DNA of 64,000 bases from Catellatospora sp. IY07-71 (GTDB lineage: Bacteria > Actinomycetota > Actinomycetes > Mycobacteriales > Micromonosporaceae). The translations under genes and the position numbers were made by a program. A model generated the notes under the pieces. The model was not told where the DNA came from and searched no databases. It saw only the letters and a program-made list of their open reading frames with translations. Below, one piece after another: positions 8,481 through 17,118 of this stretch (its first letter is position 1; each line of letters opens with the position of its first letter). Location: NCBI RefSeq assembly GCF_018326265.1, contig NZ_AP023360.1, forward strand, positions 3,897,501-3,961,500, given 5' to 3'.

Positions 8481-10315
8481 CGGCGCTGCCGCAGGTCACG
8501 GCGCCTGCTCTGGCCGAGACGCTGGACGCGCTGCCCGGACGGCTGCGCAAGAAGGTCGACGAGGCCGTCACCCGGGCCGCCGCCTGGCCGGTCACGGCCG
8601 GGGACGGGCAGGTGACGGTCGCCGTCGACGACGCCACCGTGGTCACGCTGGTGCTCACCGACGGGGTCGTGCGCACCGGCGCCGACGCCCGCTGCAGCTG
8701 CCTGCTGGCTCCGAACTGCCTGCACCGGGTCGCCGTCCTGGCGCTCGCGCCGGTGCACGACGGCCTCGACGACCCGGCCGGTCCCGGGACGGCGGACGGA
8801 GCGGTCCTGCAGAACACGGCTCCCGAGGCTGGTGACCCGGACGTCGAAGCCGCCGGAACAGTCGAGGACGCGGCCGAGGCGACGGTGGTGGTGCTGACCG
8901 ACCGGCAGCGCGGGGCCGCCGACGGGCTGTGGCGGGCCGGGGCGGCCGTGCTGGAGGCCGGTACGGCGGGCAGCGGGCTGGTGCTGCGGACCGGGCTGCT
9001 GCGGGCCGTGCACGAGGCGCGGGCACACGGCCTGCACCGGGCCGCCGCCGCGGGCACCCGGGTGGCCGCGGGGCTGCAGGCGCTGCGCGAGGCACGCCCG
9101 CAGTTCCGGCTGGCCGAGCTGACAGACGACCTGCGTGAGCTGCTGACCCTGGCCCACCGGCTGCGTGATCCGGCGCTGCCCGCGGCGCAGGCGGGCGGGC
9201 TGCTCGGCACGGCCCGGCGCGGCTACGACGCCCAGGCGGGCCTGCGCCTGTACGGCCTGTGCACGGTGCCCGTGGTCGCCGAGTCGGGCTACGCGGGCAC
9301 CGCCACCTACGTCGTGGACCGAGACGGGCGGCTGTGGCTGGTCGCGGACATCGCGCCGGGCGGCGCCGAACGGGCCGCGCGCGCCGGCGACACCGTGGTG
9401 GCGCTGGGCGAGGCGGGCCTGTCCCACCGCGCCCTCACCCGGGCCGGGATGGTCGTCTCCGGCGGCACCGCCACCGAGTCGGGCCAGCTCGGCGCGGGCA
9501 AGTCGGTGCGTGCGGTGCGCGCGTCCGGGGCGGGCTGGGCCGAAGAGCCGCTGCGGCGGCTGTGGGACGAGCCGCTCGGCGCGCAGGTGGACCGGGCGCT
9601 GGCCGCGCTCGCCGTGCCGGTCGGCGTCCGTCCCGCAGGTGGTGACCTGCTGTTCCTGACGGTACGGGTGATCGGCGCGGGCGCGGGCGACACCGTGCTC
9701 GCGCAGACCGCCGACGGGGCGGGCCTGCTGCTCACCGTCGCCGACGACCACCCGGAGCTGGCGTACCGGGAGAACCTGCGGCTGCTCGGCGCGGCCGAGG
9801 GCCTGGAGCTGCTGGTGGTGGGCCGGCCCGACCCGGCCCGGCGGGCCACGGTCGCGGCGCTGTCGATCGGGGTCGCCCCCGGCACCGGGGAGGCGCTCCG
9901 CCTGCCCGACGCCTGGTCCGGCCACGCCGACCTGGGCTACGACCGGCTGCACCGCAGCCAGCTGCGCGCGAGCGGCAGCGCCGTCGCGACGGCGGTGCGG
10001 GCGCCCGCGACCGGCGACCCGGCGATGCAGCTGCTGCGGCGGCACCTGGAGCGGGTCGTCTCCGGCGGCCGGGCGGTGCACGCGCTCGTGGCGACCGAGG
10101 AGCGCCGCCTCCGGCGGTCCCGGCTGGACCTCGGCGCGCACCTGCTGGCCGAGCTGACGCTAGCCGCCCGGCACCGCCCCCGGGATCTGTTCGGCCGCCT
10201 GACCGGCGACGACGCGGAGGCGTTCACCCGCTCCTGGCTCGCCGCGGCGGTCTACGAGCAGCACGCCGCGGCAGCCCTGACCCGGGCCACCTGGCTGCCG
10301 ACCCCCGTGGCCTGA
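8477..10315 (+). CDS. SWIM zinc-finger protein, YehQ-like
   Basis: 612 residues. The ATG start overlaps the stop of the DUF5682-VWA gene (ATGA at 8477-8480), which fixes the start. A SWIM zinc-binding motif C-x-C-x5-C-x-H is visible at Cys73, Cys75, Cys81 and His83; SWIM domains bind zinc and often DNA or protein. The rest is Ala/Leu/Arg-rich with no other motif I can name. It is the last gene of the coupled four-gene unit and is followed by a strong perfect hairpin. A member of the YehQ-type family by context; its molecular role is unknown. Confidence 0.85.
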   Translation: MTALPQVTAPALAETLDALPGRLRKKVDEAVTRAAAWPVTAGDGQVTVAVDDATVVTLVLTDGVVRTGADARCSCLLAPNCLHRVAVLALAPVHDGLDDPAGPGTADGAVLQNTAPEAGDPDVEAAGTVEDAAEATVVVLTDRQRGAADGLWRAGAAVLEAGTAGSGLVLRTGLLRAVHEARAHGLHRAAAAGTRVAAGLQALREARPQFRLAELTDDLRELLTLAHRLRDPALPAAQAGGLLGTARRGYDAQAGLRLYGLCTVPVVAESGYAGTATYVVDRDGRLWLVADIAPGGAERAARAGDTVVALGEAGLSHRALTRAGMVVSGGTATESGQLGAGKSVRAVRASGAGWAEEPLRRLWDEPLGAQVDRALAALAVPVGVRPAGGDLLFLTVRVIGAGAGDTVLAQTADGAGLLLTVADDHPELAYRENLRLLGAAEGLELLVVGRPDPARRATVAALSIGVAPGTGEALRLPDAWSGHADLGYDRLHRSQLRASGSAVATAVRAPATGDPAMQLLRRHLERVVSGGRAVHALVATEERRLRRSRLDLGAHLLAELTLAARHRPRDLFGRLTGDDAEAFTRSWLAAAVYEQHAAAALTRATWLPTPVA

Positions 10316-10335
10316 CCGGCAGCGGGTTCCAGCCC

Positions 10336-10387
10336 GTGGTCAAGGCTCCGCCATGCTGCCGGCACGGCATGGCGGAGCCTTGACCAC
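10336..10387. terminator. Perfect 21-bp stem hairpin between convergent genes
   Basis: Two perfectly complementary 21-nt arms (10336-10356 and 10367-10387) flank a 10-nt loop. There is no T-tract, as is common in actinomycetes. It lies between the SWIM gene and the convergent NmrA-like gene, so it can serve both strands. It could also be another palindromic repeat element, but I found no second copy in the window. Confidence 0.6.
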
Positions 10388-10430
10388 GAACGGGTGTTCA
10401 GCCCGTGGGTCCTGTCCGGTGCGCGCGGCC

Positions 10431-11273
10431 TCAGCCGAGGCGGAGCAGGTCGTCGAGGGTGAGCGGGGCGACGCCGGTGAGCCGCTCGACGGTGTCGGTG
10501 ATCCGGGCCAGCTCGCCCTCGGCGATCGCCCGGTAGGTGCTCACCCAGGCCTCGACCTGCCAGTCGGGGGCGCCGTACGAGGCACGGGAGGCGTACGCCT
10601 CCGGCTCGGTCTCGGCGTGGTAGGTGACCGGGCGGCCGGTGACGAACGTGATGATCTCGGCGACCTGGCCCAGCGTCAGCGACTGCGGGCCGGTCAGCTC
10701 GTAGGTCTGCCCGTCGTGGGGTCCGGGGTCGCGCAGCACGGCGACCGCGACGTCGGCGACGTCGTCGAGGGCGATCCCGGCCACCCGGCCCTCGGCGGCC
10801 GGGCCGCGCAGCACCCCGTCGCGGCCCACGAACTGCGGCAGCACGTCCAGGTACAGGTTGTCGCGCAGGAACGTCCAGCCCAGCGGGCTCTGCCGCAGGA
10901 GCTGCTCGGTGGCCCAGTGGTCGCGGGCGAGCGTGAACACGGCGTCCGGGGCGGCGCCGTAGAACGACGTGTACACCACCCGGCGCACCCCGGCGGCCAC
11001 GGCTGCCTCGACGAACGCACGGTGCTCGGCCACCCGCTGCTCGGTCTCCGCGGCGGAGACCATGAGCACGGTCTCGATGCCGCCTAGCGCGGCGCGCACG
11101 GCGTCCCGGTCGGCGTACTCGGCGCGGGCCGTCTCGGCCCCGGGTAGCTCCGGCGCGCGGGACAGGTCGCGTACGAGCAGGCGCTGGGGCAGGCCCGCCT
11201 CGGCGAGCCGCCGCGCGACCCGCGAGCCGAGCCGGCCGGTGGCGCCGGTGACTGCGATCTTGATGTCGGACAC
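10431..11273 (-). CDS. NmrA-like NAD(P)-binding SDR reductase (atypical)
   Basis: 280 residues from a GTG start at 11273, preceded by a GGGAGGTGGC ribosome site; longer upstream frames have no support. The N-terminus carries the Rossmann motif VTGATGRLGSRVAR, typical of NAD(P)H-binding atypical SDRs (NmrA/QOR2 type). The segment TSFYGAAPD sits where the SDR Tyr region would be, without a clear YxxxK. Such proteins act as redox sensors or quinone/azo reductases in the cytoplasm. It is divergent from the small membrane protein gene at 11313, with about 39 bp between the starts. Substrate unknown. Confidence 0.85.
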   Translation of the reverse strand: MSDIKIAVTGATGRLGSRVARRLAEAGLPQRLLVRDLSRAPELPGAETARAEYADRDAVRAALGGIETVLMVSAAETEQRVAEHRAFVEAAVAAGVRRVVYTSFYGAAPDAVFTLARDHWATEQLLRQSPLGWTFLRDNLYLDVLPQFVGRDGVLRGPAAEGRVAGIALDDVADVAVAVLRDPGPHDGQTYELTGPQSLTLGQVAEIITFVTGRPVTYHAETEPEAYASRASYGAPDWQVEAWVSTYRAIAEGELARITDTVERLTGVAPLTLDDLLRLG

Positions 11274-11312
11274 GCCGCCACCTCCCGGTCTTAGTATGGA
11301 GGAGAGGCGACC

Positions 11313-11567
11313 ATGACACGCGTGAAGCCGGACGGCACCCACGACCACCCGTACAGCGCGCTCAACCTGCGGCTGGCGCTGGCGGGGTTCGGCCTGGTGT
11401 TCGCCGGGGTGCTGGCGGTGATCTCGTTCGCCTTCGGACTCACCTGGCTGGGCTGGCTGAGCGTGCTGCTCATCGTGGTGACCGTCATCGACCTGGTGGT
11501 GATAGTCCGGCGCCGCCGGGAGCGCCGCCGCGCGGAGCACGGCGCGTCGCACTCGCTGTTCGAGTGA
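11313..11567 (+). CDS. Small two-helix membrane protein, DUF6343-like
   Basis: 84 residues. After a hydrophilic N-terminus comes the segment SALNLRLALAGFGLVFAG, then two hydrophobic helices (about residues 19-42 and 45-66), an Arg-rich cytoplasmic tail and a short C-terminus. The pattern resembles the actinobacterial DUF6343 family of small membrane proteins; I recall that family only by pattern. A GGAGGAGAG-type ribosome site precedes the ATG. Function unknown. Confidence 0.75.
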   Translation: MTRVKPDGTHDHPYSALNLRLALAGFGLVFAGVLAVISFAFGLTWLGWLSVLLIVVTVIDLVVIVRRRRERRRAEHGASHSLFE

Positions 11568-11607
11568 GCACCGTACGAACCCGACAGAAGCGGCATACCA
11601 TCAAGAA

Positions 11608-11961
11608 ATGATCAAAGGTATGCACGCGCTGATCTACAGCACGAACGCCGACGCCGACCGGGCCTTCTTCCGCGACGTGCTCGGCTTCCCGCACGTGGAC
11701 ACGGGCGAGGGCTGGCTGATCTTCAAAGCGCCGCCCGCCGAGATCGCGTTCCACCCGGCCGAGGCGCACACCCGCTGCGAGCTGTACCTGACCGTGGACG
11801 ACGTGGAGTCCACGGTGGCCCAGTGGGGCGAGCGCGGCCTGGAGGTCATCGTCGCCCCGGCCAAGCGCGACTGGGGTACCGAGGCGGTGGTGCGCCTGCC
11901 CGGCGGCGCGACGCTGGGCGTCTACCAGCCCACTCACGCCACCGCGTACGACACGGTCTGA
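11608..11961 (+). CDS. VOC-family (glyoxalase/bleomycin-resistance fold) protein
   Basis: 117 residues, a single VOC unit. The opening strand HALIYSTNADADRAFFRDVLGF is followed by HVDTGEGWLIF and a C-terminal GGATLGVYQPTH strand, the classic two beta-alpha-beta-beta-beta modules. Proteins of this size act as dimers, either as metal-dependent dioxygenases or lyases or as drug-binding proteins. Candidate metal ligands are the His in MHALIY and acidic residues near the C-terminal module. Transcribed on its own strand and ends 6 bp before the convergent SRPBCC gene. Confidence 0.85.
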   Translation: MIKGMHALIYSTNADADRAFFRDVLGFPHVDTGEGWLIFKAPPAEIAFHPAEAHTRCELYLTVDDVESTVAQWGERGLEVIVAPAKRDWGTEAVVRLPGGATLGVYQPTHATAYDTV

Positions 11962-11967
11962 CCCCGC

Positions 11968-12414
11968 TCAGGCCTCCAGCTCGCGCTTGAGGCGGGCCAG
12001 GGTCTGCCGCATACCCGCCCGGTTGACCTCCGGCCGCCGGTTCGCCGAGCGCCCGGTGAACATGCGCCCGAGCAGCAGCGCGCCGCGTCCCCGCCGGTCG
12101 GTCCAGTGCTCGGTGACCAGCGTGCCCGCCTCGACGGGCGTGAACCGGTAGCCCCAGCGCGCCACGGGCAGCCCGAACGTGGTCACGTCGAACACGAACT
12201 CCGCCCCCGGCTCCGCGGTGCGCACCCGGCAGGTGGTGAACCAGACGAACGGCCCGAGCCGGTTCCAGCCCACGAAGCGGGTCGGCTGGCCCCGCTCCCG
12301 CCGCCAGACCCACACCGCGAAGCACTCGGGGCTCCAGCTCGCCATACGGCGTACGTCGGCGACGGCCCGGTACACGTCGGCGGGCGGCGCCGCCACCACG
12401 ATCTGCTCACTCAC
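11968..12414 (-). CDS. SRPBCC (START/Bet v1-like) polyketide cyclase/dehydrase family protein
   Basis: 148 residues from the GTG giving VSEQIVVAAPPADVY, a typical SRPBCC beginning. A GGGTGG stretch sits about 9 nt upstream. A second in-frame GTG at 12426 would add four residues and cannot be excluded. The fold is suggested by the opening strand, the DVRRMASWSPE helix and the closing helix MRQTLARLKRELEA. Such proteins bind hydrophobic ligands. No partner enzyme lies nearby. Convergent with the VOC gene and divergent from the gene at 12533. Confidence 0.8.
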   Translation of the reverse strand: MSEQIVVAAPPADVYRAVADVRRMASWSPECFAVWVWRRERGQPTRFVGWNRLGPFVWFTTCRVRTAEPGAEFVFDVTTFGLPVARWGYRFTPVEAGTLVTEHWTDRRGRGALLLGRMFTGRSANRRPEVNRAGMRQTLARLKRELEA

Positions 12415-12532
12415 CTCGTCGGCCACCCGCCGCACGATACGCGGCGCCCGGCCGCGCCGGAACGGGCCGACTTCCGGCTTCGCCGACCCCGGCCCGGCCC
12501 CCGGACGTACCGTCGGGTGAAGGGGGAATGTC

Positions 12533-13138
12533 ATGTTCGTACAGGTGATCCGCGGCCGCACGGCCGATCCCGCCGCACTGCACGAGGCCTTCGACACCTG
12601 GGTGCGCGACCTGTCGCCGGGCGCGGAGGGCTGGCTGGGCAGCACCGGCGGCGTCACGGCCGACGGCCGCGTGGTGATGCTGGCCCGGTTCGCGTCACCC
12701 GAGGACGCCCGGCGCAACAGCGAACGTCCCGAGCAGGACGCCTGGTGGCAGGAGACCTCGCGCCTGATCGTCGACCCGGTCTTCGCCGACGCCAAGCAGG
12801 TGACCACCTACCTCGGCGCGGGTTCGGACGACGCCGGGTTCGTGCAGGTGATCCATGGCAGCACCACCGATCCGGGCCGGCTGCTGGACACCATCGAGCG
12901 GCTCTCCACCAACCTGCGCGTCTTCCGGCACGAGATCATCGGCGGCACGGTGACGCTGCACCACGACGGCACGTACACCGAGGCGGTCTACTTCACCGGC
13001 CTGGAGGCGGCCCGGGAGGGCGAGCAGCGGCGCCTGCCGCCGGAGCTGCAGGGCGCGATGGACCGCATGCAGGAGTACACGTCCCTGGTGGCCTACTACG
13101 ACCTCACCGACCCGTGGCTGTACTCGCCCAAGGCGTGA
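12533..13138 (+). CDS. Hypothetical protein with two ABM-like (dimeric alpha/beta barrel) halves
   Basis: 201 residues with a clear internal duplication: the N-terminus MFVQVIRGRTADPAALHEAF is echoed near residue 100 by GFVQVIHGSTTDPGRLLDTI. Each half looks like one ferredoxin-like unit of the antibiotic-biosynthesis-monooxygenase type, so the monomer probably forms the barrel that other members make as dimers. No cofactor or catalytic residues can be assigned. The ATG at 12533 follows AAGGGGGAATGTC, a good ribosome site. Confidence 0.75.
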   Translation: MFVQVIRGRTADPAALHEAFDTWVRDLSPGAEGWLGSTGGVTADGRVVMLARFASPEDARRNSERPEQDAWWQETSRLIVDPVFADAKQVTTYLGAGSDDAGFVQVIHGSTTDPGRLLDTIERLSTNLRVFRHEIIGGTVTLHHDGTYTEAVYFTGLEAAREGEQRRLPPELQGAMDRMQEYTSLVAYYDLTDPWLYSPKA

Positions 13139-13181
13139 GCGAACGGTCGCGGCACGGCGGCCCGGCCCGTAGCATGGCGCG

Positions 13182-13802
13182 GTGATCTTCGAAAAGGGGC
13201 AGCGCGTCGTCTTCATCGGCGACAGCATCACCGACTGCGGCCGCCGCGACCACGCCGCGCCGTACGGCAACGGGTACATGAGCCTGGTGCAGGCGTTCGT
13301 CACCGCCGCGCACCCGGAGCTGGGCCTGACCTGGGTCAACCGCGGCGTCAGCGGCGACACCGTGCGCGACCTGGCCGCCCGCTGGGAGCGCGACGTGATC
13401 GAGCAGCGCCCCGACTGGCTCAGCGTGAAGATCGGCATCAACGACGTGTGGCGCTTCTTCCAGGACCGCCCCGCCGACGCGGTCCCGATCGAGGAGTACC
13501 AGACCACCCTGCGCGCCCTGCTCGCCGACACGGTCGAGCGCACCGGCTGCCGCCTCATCCTCGCCGACCCGTACCTGATCGAGTCCGATCACGACGACCC
13601 GCAGTACGCCATGACGGCCGAGTACGCCGCCGTCGTCAAGACCCTGGCCGCCGACTTCGGCGCCCGCCACGTCCCGGTCCAGGCCGCCTTCGACCGCGTC
13701 CTCGCCTCGACCACCCCCGCCGACTGGGCCGACGACCGCATCCACCCGAACCTGGCCGGCCACGCCGTCATCGCCCGAGCCTTCCTCGACACCCTCTCCT
13801 GA
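13182..13802 (+). CDS. SGNH/GDSL-family hydrolase
   Basis: 206 residues from a GTG start (an upstream ATG at 13174 is closed by a stop). All four SGNH blocks are present: block I GDSIT with the nucleophile Ser15, block II Gly in RGVSGDT, block III Asn in KIGINDVW, and block V DDRIHPN with the catalytic Asp and His. No signal peptide, so a cytoplasmic esterase or lipase, possibly acting on acylated sugars. The stop codon is followed directly by a palindromic repeat (13804-13851). Confidence 0.92.
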   Translation: MIFEKGQRVVFIGDSITDCGRRDHAAPYGNGYMSLVQAFVTAAHPELGLTWVNRGVSGDTVRDLAARWERDVIEQRPDWLSVKIGINDVWRFFQDRPADAVPIEEYQTTLRALLADTVERTGCRLILADPYLIESDHDDPQYAMTAEYAAVVKTLAADFGARHVPVQAAFDRVLASTTPADWADDRIHPNLAGHAVIARAFLDTLS

Positions 13803-13803
13803 A

Positions 13804-13851
13804 AGGAAGGGCACCTTCTTATCGTTTTCCGATGTAGAAGGTGCCCTTCCT
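13804..13851 (+). repeat. 48-bp hairpin repeat (family A), copy 1
   Basis: Perfect 16-nt arms (AGGAAGGGCACCTTCT and its complement) around a 16-nt loop beginning TATCGTTTTCCG. It starts one base after the stop of the SGNH hydrolase gene. Confidence 0.85.
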
Positions 13852-13912
13852 AACTCTCGTTGCCCGGGCCGCTCGCGCGGGGCGGGCGGGTCCGCGTGAC
13901 GCCCGCCCGGTA

Positions 13913-13963
13913 TGCCAGGCACTTGGGCGTGAGCGCGGCCAAGATACGCCCAAGTGCCTGGCA
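13913..13963. repeat. 51-bp hairpin repeat (family B), copy 1
   Basis: Perfect 17-nt arms (TGCCAGGCACTTGGGCG and complement) with a 17-nt loop ending AGCGCGGCCAAGATA. It is 62 bp after the family-A copy, in the same intergenic gap. Confidence 0.85.
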
Positions 13964-14023
13964 ACCCGGGCGATCAAGGCAGCGCGGTGGGTGGCGGGGG
14001 CTGGTTAGGGTGCGGGGATAGGG

Positions 14024-14701
14024 GTGTACTGGGCCGGGGTGGGCTCGGCGGGGATCCAGGTCGGGGCGGTGAGCGCCGCGGCGGGGTGGTTGCTGGGGCC
14101 GGTCGGGGCGGTCGCCGGGGGAGCGCTGGCGGTGCTCGTGGCGGTGCCGTACGGGTGGGCGGTCGTGCGGGTCAGGGCGTATCCGGCGACGCCGCGCGGG
14201 GTGGGGCTGTTCGCGGTCGACCACAGCTGGAGCCTGGTCAACACGATCGCGGGGGCGGCGTTCCTCGCCGCCAACCTGGCCCGGGGGCACCGGCTCGACC
14301 CGCTCGCCTGCCGGCATCGCGGCCGGATCAACATCTTCGAGCAGGCCGTCCGGGGGTACGCGACCACGGTGGGCAACGTCGTCGCGGGCGCGAACGCGCG
14401 CTGCGAGCGGCACGAGGACGTGCACGTGCGCCAGGCCCGCCTGTTCGGGCCGCTCTACCTGCCGCTGATCGCCGTGAACTACGTGCTGTTCAGCGTGCTG
14501 CCGGTGTGGTGGCTCGTGCACGACCACGCCGGTTATCCGATCACCGGCGCGGGCCGGTACTTCACCCACGGCGTCTACCACCACGTCTGGCACGAGGCCT
14601 GGGCGTACCGGCGCGACGTGCACGACCGGCACGGCCCCCGCTCCGGAGTGCCACGGGCCGGGCGGCGCGCCCGCCGGGAGCGCCCCGGGCGCGGCTCGTG
14701 A
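14024..14701 (+). CDS. Membrane protein with an HExxH-like motif, unknown family
   Basis: 225 residues from a GTG start. Two hydrophobic helices lie in the first 50 residues, one near 72-87 and one near 147-170. Between the last two is RHEDVHVRQARLFGPLYLP, which contains HEDVH, an HExxH-type zinc signature followed by an invariant-looking Gln and GPLYLP. I have seen similar His-Glu/Gln/GPLYLP strings in uncharacterised membrane proteins but cannot name the family. The tail is Arg-rich. It could be a membrane metalloprotease-like protein or a non-enzymatic membrane protein. Start choice is uncertain because several GTG codons follow. Confidence 0.65.
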   Translation: MYWAGVGSAGIQVGAVSAAAGWLLGPVGAVAGGALAVLVAVPYGWAVVRVRAYPATPRGVGLFAVDHSWSLVNTIAGAAFLAANLARGHRLDPLACRHRGRINIFEQAVRGYATTVGNVVAGANARCERHEDVHVRQARLFGPLYLPLIAVNYVLFSVLPVWWLVHDHAGYPITGAGRYFTHGVYHHVWHEAWAYRRDVHDRHGPRSGVPRAGRRARRERPGRGS

Positions 14702-14719
14702 CCCAGGCCACCTAGCAAC

Positions 14720-14748
14720 TGACAAAACTTGGAATCTGTCATCTGTCA
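14720..14748. promoter_or_regulatory. Candidate operator: TGACA inverted repeat upstream of aldo/keto reductase
   Basis: TGACA at 14720-14724 is repeated as the inverted TGTCA at 14737-14741 and again at 14744-14748, ending 16 nt before the reductase ATG. The position overlaps the likely promoter and start region. It could be the binding site of the TetR regulator encoded just downstream of the reductase. Based on pattern only. Confidence 0.35.
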
Positions 14749-14764
14749 TGCCACGCTGAACGGC

Positions 14765-15787
<1,023 letters not shown>

Positions 15788-15800
15788 GGTCTGCCTCAAC

Positions 15801-16391
15801 ATGGCAGATGCTCCTCTCACCCCGGACCGGATCCTGGAAGCGGCGGAGGAGGCCCTCCGCCGCTACGGACCGGCGAAGGCCAACGTCGTCGATGTCGCAC
15901 GCGCGCTGAACGTCAGCCACGGCAGCGTCTACCGGCATTTCCCCAGCAAGGCCGCGCTGCGCAATGCGGTCGTCGAGCGCTGGCTGGCCCGGCTGTCCGA
16001 GCCGCTCGGCGCGATCGCGGCCGAGCGCGGCCCCGCCGACGAGCGGCTGCGCCGCTGGCTGGACGGGCTGTCCGACTCCAAGCAGCGCATGGCGCGCGAC
16101 GAGCCCGAGCTGTTCGCGACGTACTACCAGCTCGCGCTCGACTCCGACGAGGTGGTCGCGGCACACGTCAACGCGCTCTCCGCCCAGCTGGGCGAGATCA
16201 TCGCCGACGGGGTGGGCCGGGGCGAGTTCGCCGTCGCCGACCCGTTCCGAATGGGCCGGGCCGTGTTCGACGCGACCGCCCGGTTCCACAACCCGGCCTA
16301 CCTGGCCGAGTGGGGCGATCCCGACATCAAGAGCGCGTATGAGGGCGTCTGGCTGCTGATCTGCCGGGGTCTCGGCGTACCCGAGAAGTGA
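15801..16391 (+). CDS. TetR-family transcriptional regulator
   Basis: 196 residues from ATG 15801. The N-terminal helix-turn-helix is plain: ILEAAEEALRRYG, then VVDVARALNVSHGSVYRHFPSKAAL at about residues 30-54. The C-terminal domain is helical and ligand-binding in this family. It follows the aldo/keto reductase gene by 14 nt, suggesting an operon in which it represses the reductase, with the TGACA repeat at 14720-14748 as a possible operator. It ends exactly next to the convergent methyltransferase gene, with no gap. Confidence 0.92.
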   Translation: MADAPLTPDRILEAAEEALRRYGPAKANVVDVARALNVSHGSVYRHFPSKAALRNAVVERWLARLSEPLGAIAAERGPADERLRRWLDGLSDSKQRMARDEPELFATYYQLALDSDEVVAAHVNALSAQLGEIIADGVGRGEFAVADPFRMGRAVFDATARFHNPAYLAEWGDPDIKSAYEGVWLLICRGLGVPEK

Positions 16392-17051
16392 TCAGGCCTG
16401 CGCCGGGCCGCGCAGCTCCCACACCCGGGTGTGCTTGACCGTGACGCTCTCCAGCGCCATCGTCGTCGGCACGTCGTACGCGGCCAGCTCGCGGAACAGC
16501 GGCCGGGGCAGGAACGCCCGGTCCGGGTCGCCGACCAGCACCCGCGCCCCGGCCTTGGCCGCGCGGCGCAGGAAACCGGTCATCCGGTCGGCCATCACCT
16601 GGCTGTAGAAAACGTCCCCGGCCAGCACCACCTCGGCGCCGTCCGCGTCGCCGCCCAGGATGTCGGCCCGGTCCACGGACACGTCGGCGCCGTTGGCGGC
16701 CGCGTTCAGGCCGATCGCCGCCGCCGAGAACGGGTCGATGTCCACCGCCCGCACCGACGCCGCGCCGGACCGCGCCGCGGCCACCGCGACCAGGCCCGAG
16801 CCCGAGGCGAGGTCCAGCACCCGCCGCCCGGCGACCGTCTCCGGGTGGTCCAGCACGTAACGGGCCAGCGCCTGGCCGCCCGCCCAGGCGAACGCCCAGA
16901 ACGGCGGCGGCTGCTCGCTGCGGTACTCGCCCTCGGTCAGCTCCCACAGCCCGATCGGCTCGTCGGCCTGGTGCAGCTTGATCTCGGGCAGGAAGCCCAG
17001 CGGGGCCAGCGCGGCGTACGAGCGGACGAAGTCAGCGGCGGTGTCGGTCAC
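16392..17051 (-). CDS. Class I SAM-dependent methyltransferase (METTL/Nnt1-like)
   Basis: 219 residues. Motif I is VLDLASGSGLVAVAAA (SAM binding), followed by an acidic post-I residue in AVDIDP and the GDVFYSQVMADR segment. The upstream PPPFWAFAWAGGQALARYVLDHP is typical of small methyltransferases annotated as nicotinamide N-methyltransferase-like or protein-lysine methyltransferases. Substrate not predictable; a protein or small amine is possible. The gene abuts the TetR gene tail to tail. Confidence 0.85.
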   Translation of the reverse strand: MTDTAADFVRSYAALAPLGFLPEIKLHQADEPIGLWELTEGEYRSEQPPPFWAFAWAGGQALARYVLDHPETVAGRRVLDLASGSGLVAVAAARSGAASVRAVDIDPFSAAAIGLNAAANGADVSVDRADILGGDADGAEVVLAGDVFYSQVMADRMTGFLRRAAKAGARVLVGDPDRAFLPRPLFRELAAYDVPTTMALESVTVKHTRVWELRGPAQA

Positions 17052-17118
17052 CCCAGAAGTGTGCCGCCCGGGAGGTCACCCGGCCCGCACGGGGCCGGGT
17101 GACGGTGCCCACGCCCGC

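Noticed and set aside
10336-10387. The SWIM-gene hairpin as a fifth repeat family
   Set aside because: No second copy is visible in the window; it is better treated as a terminator.
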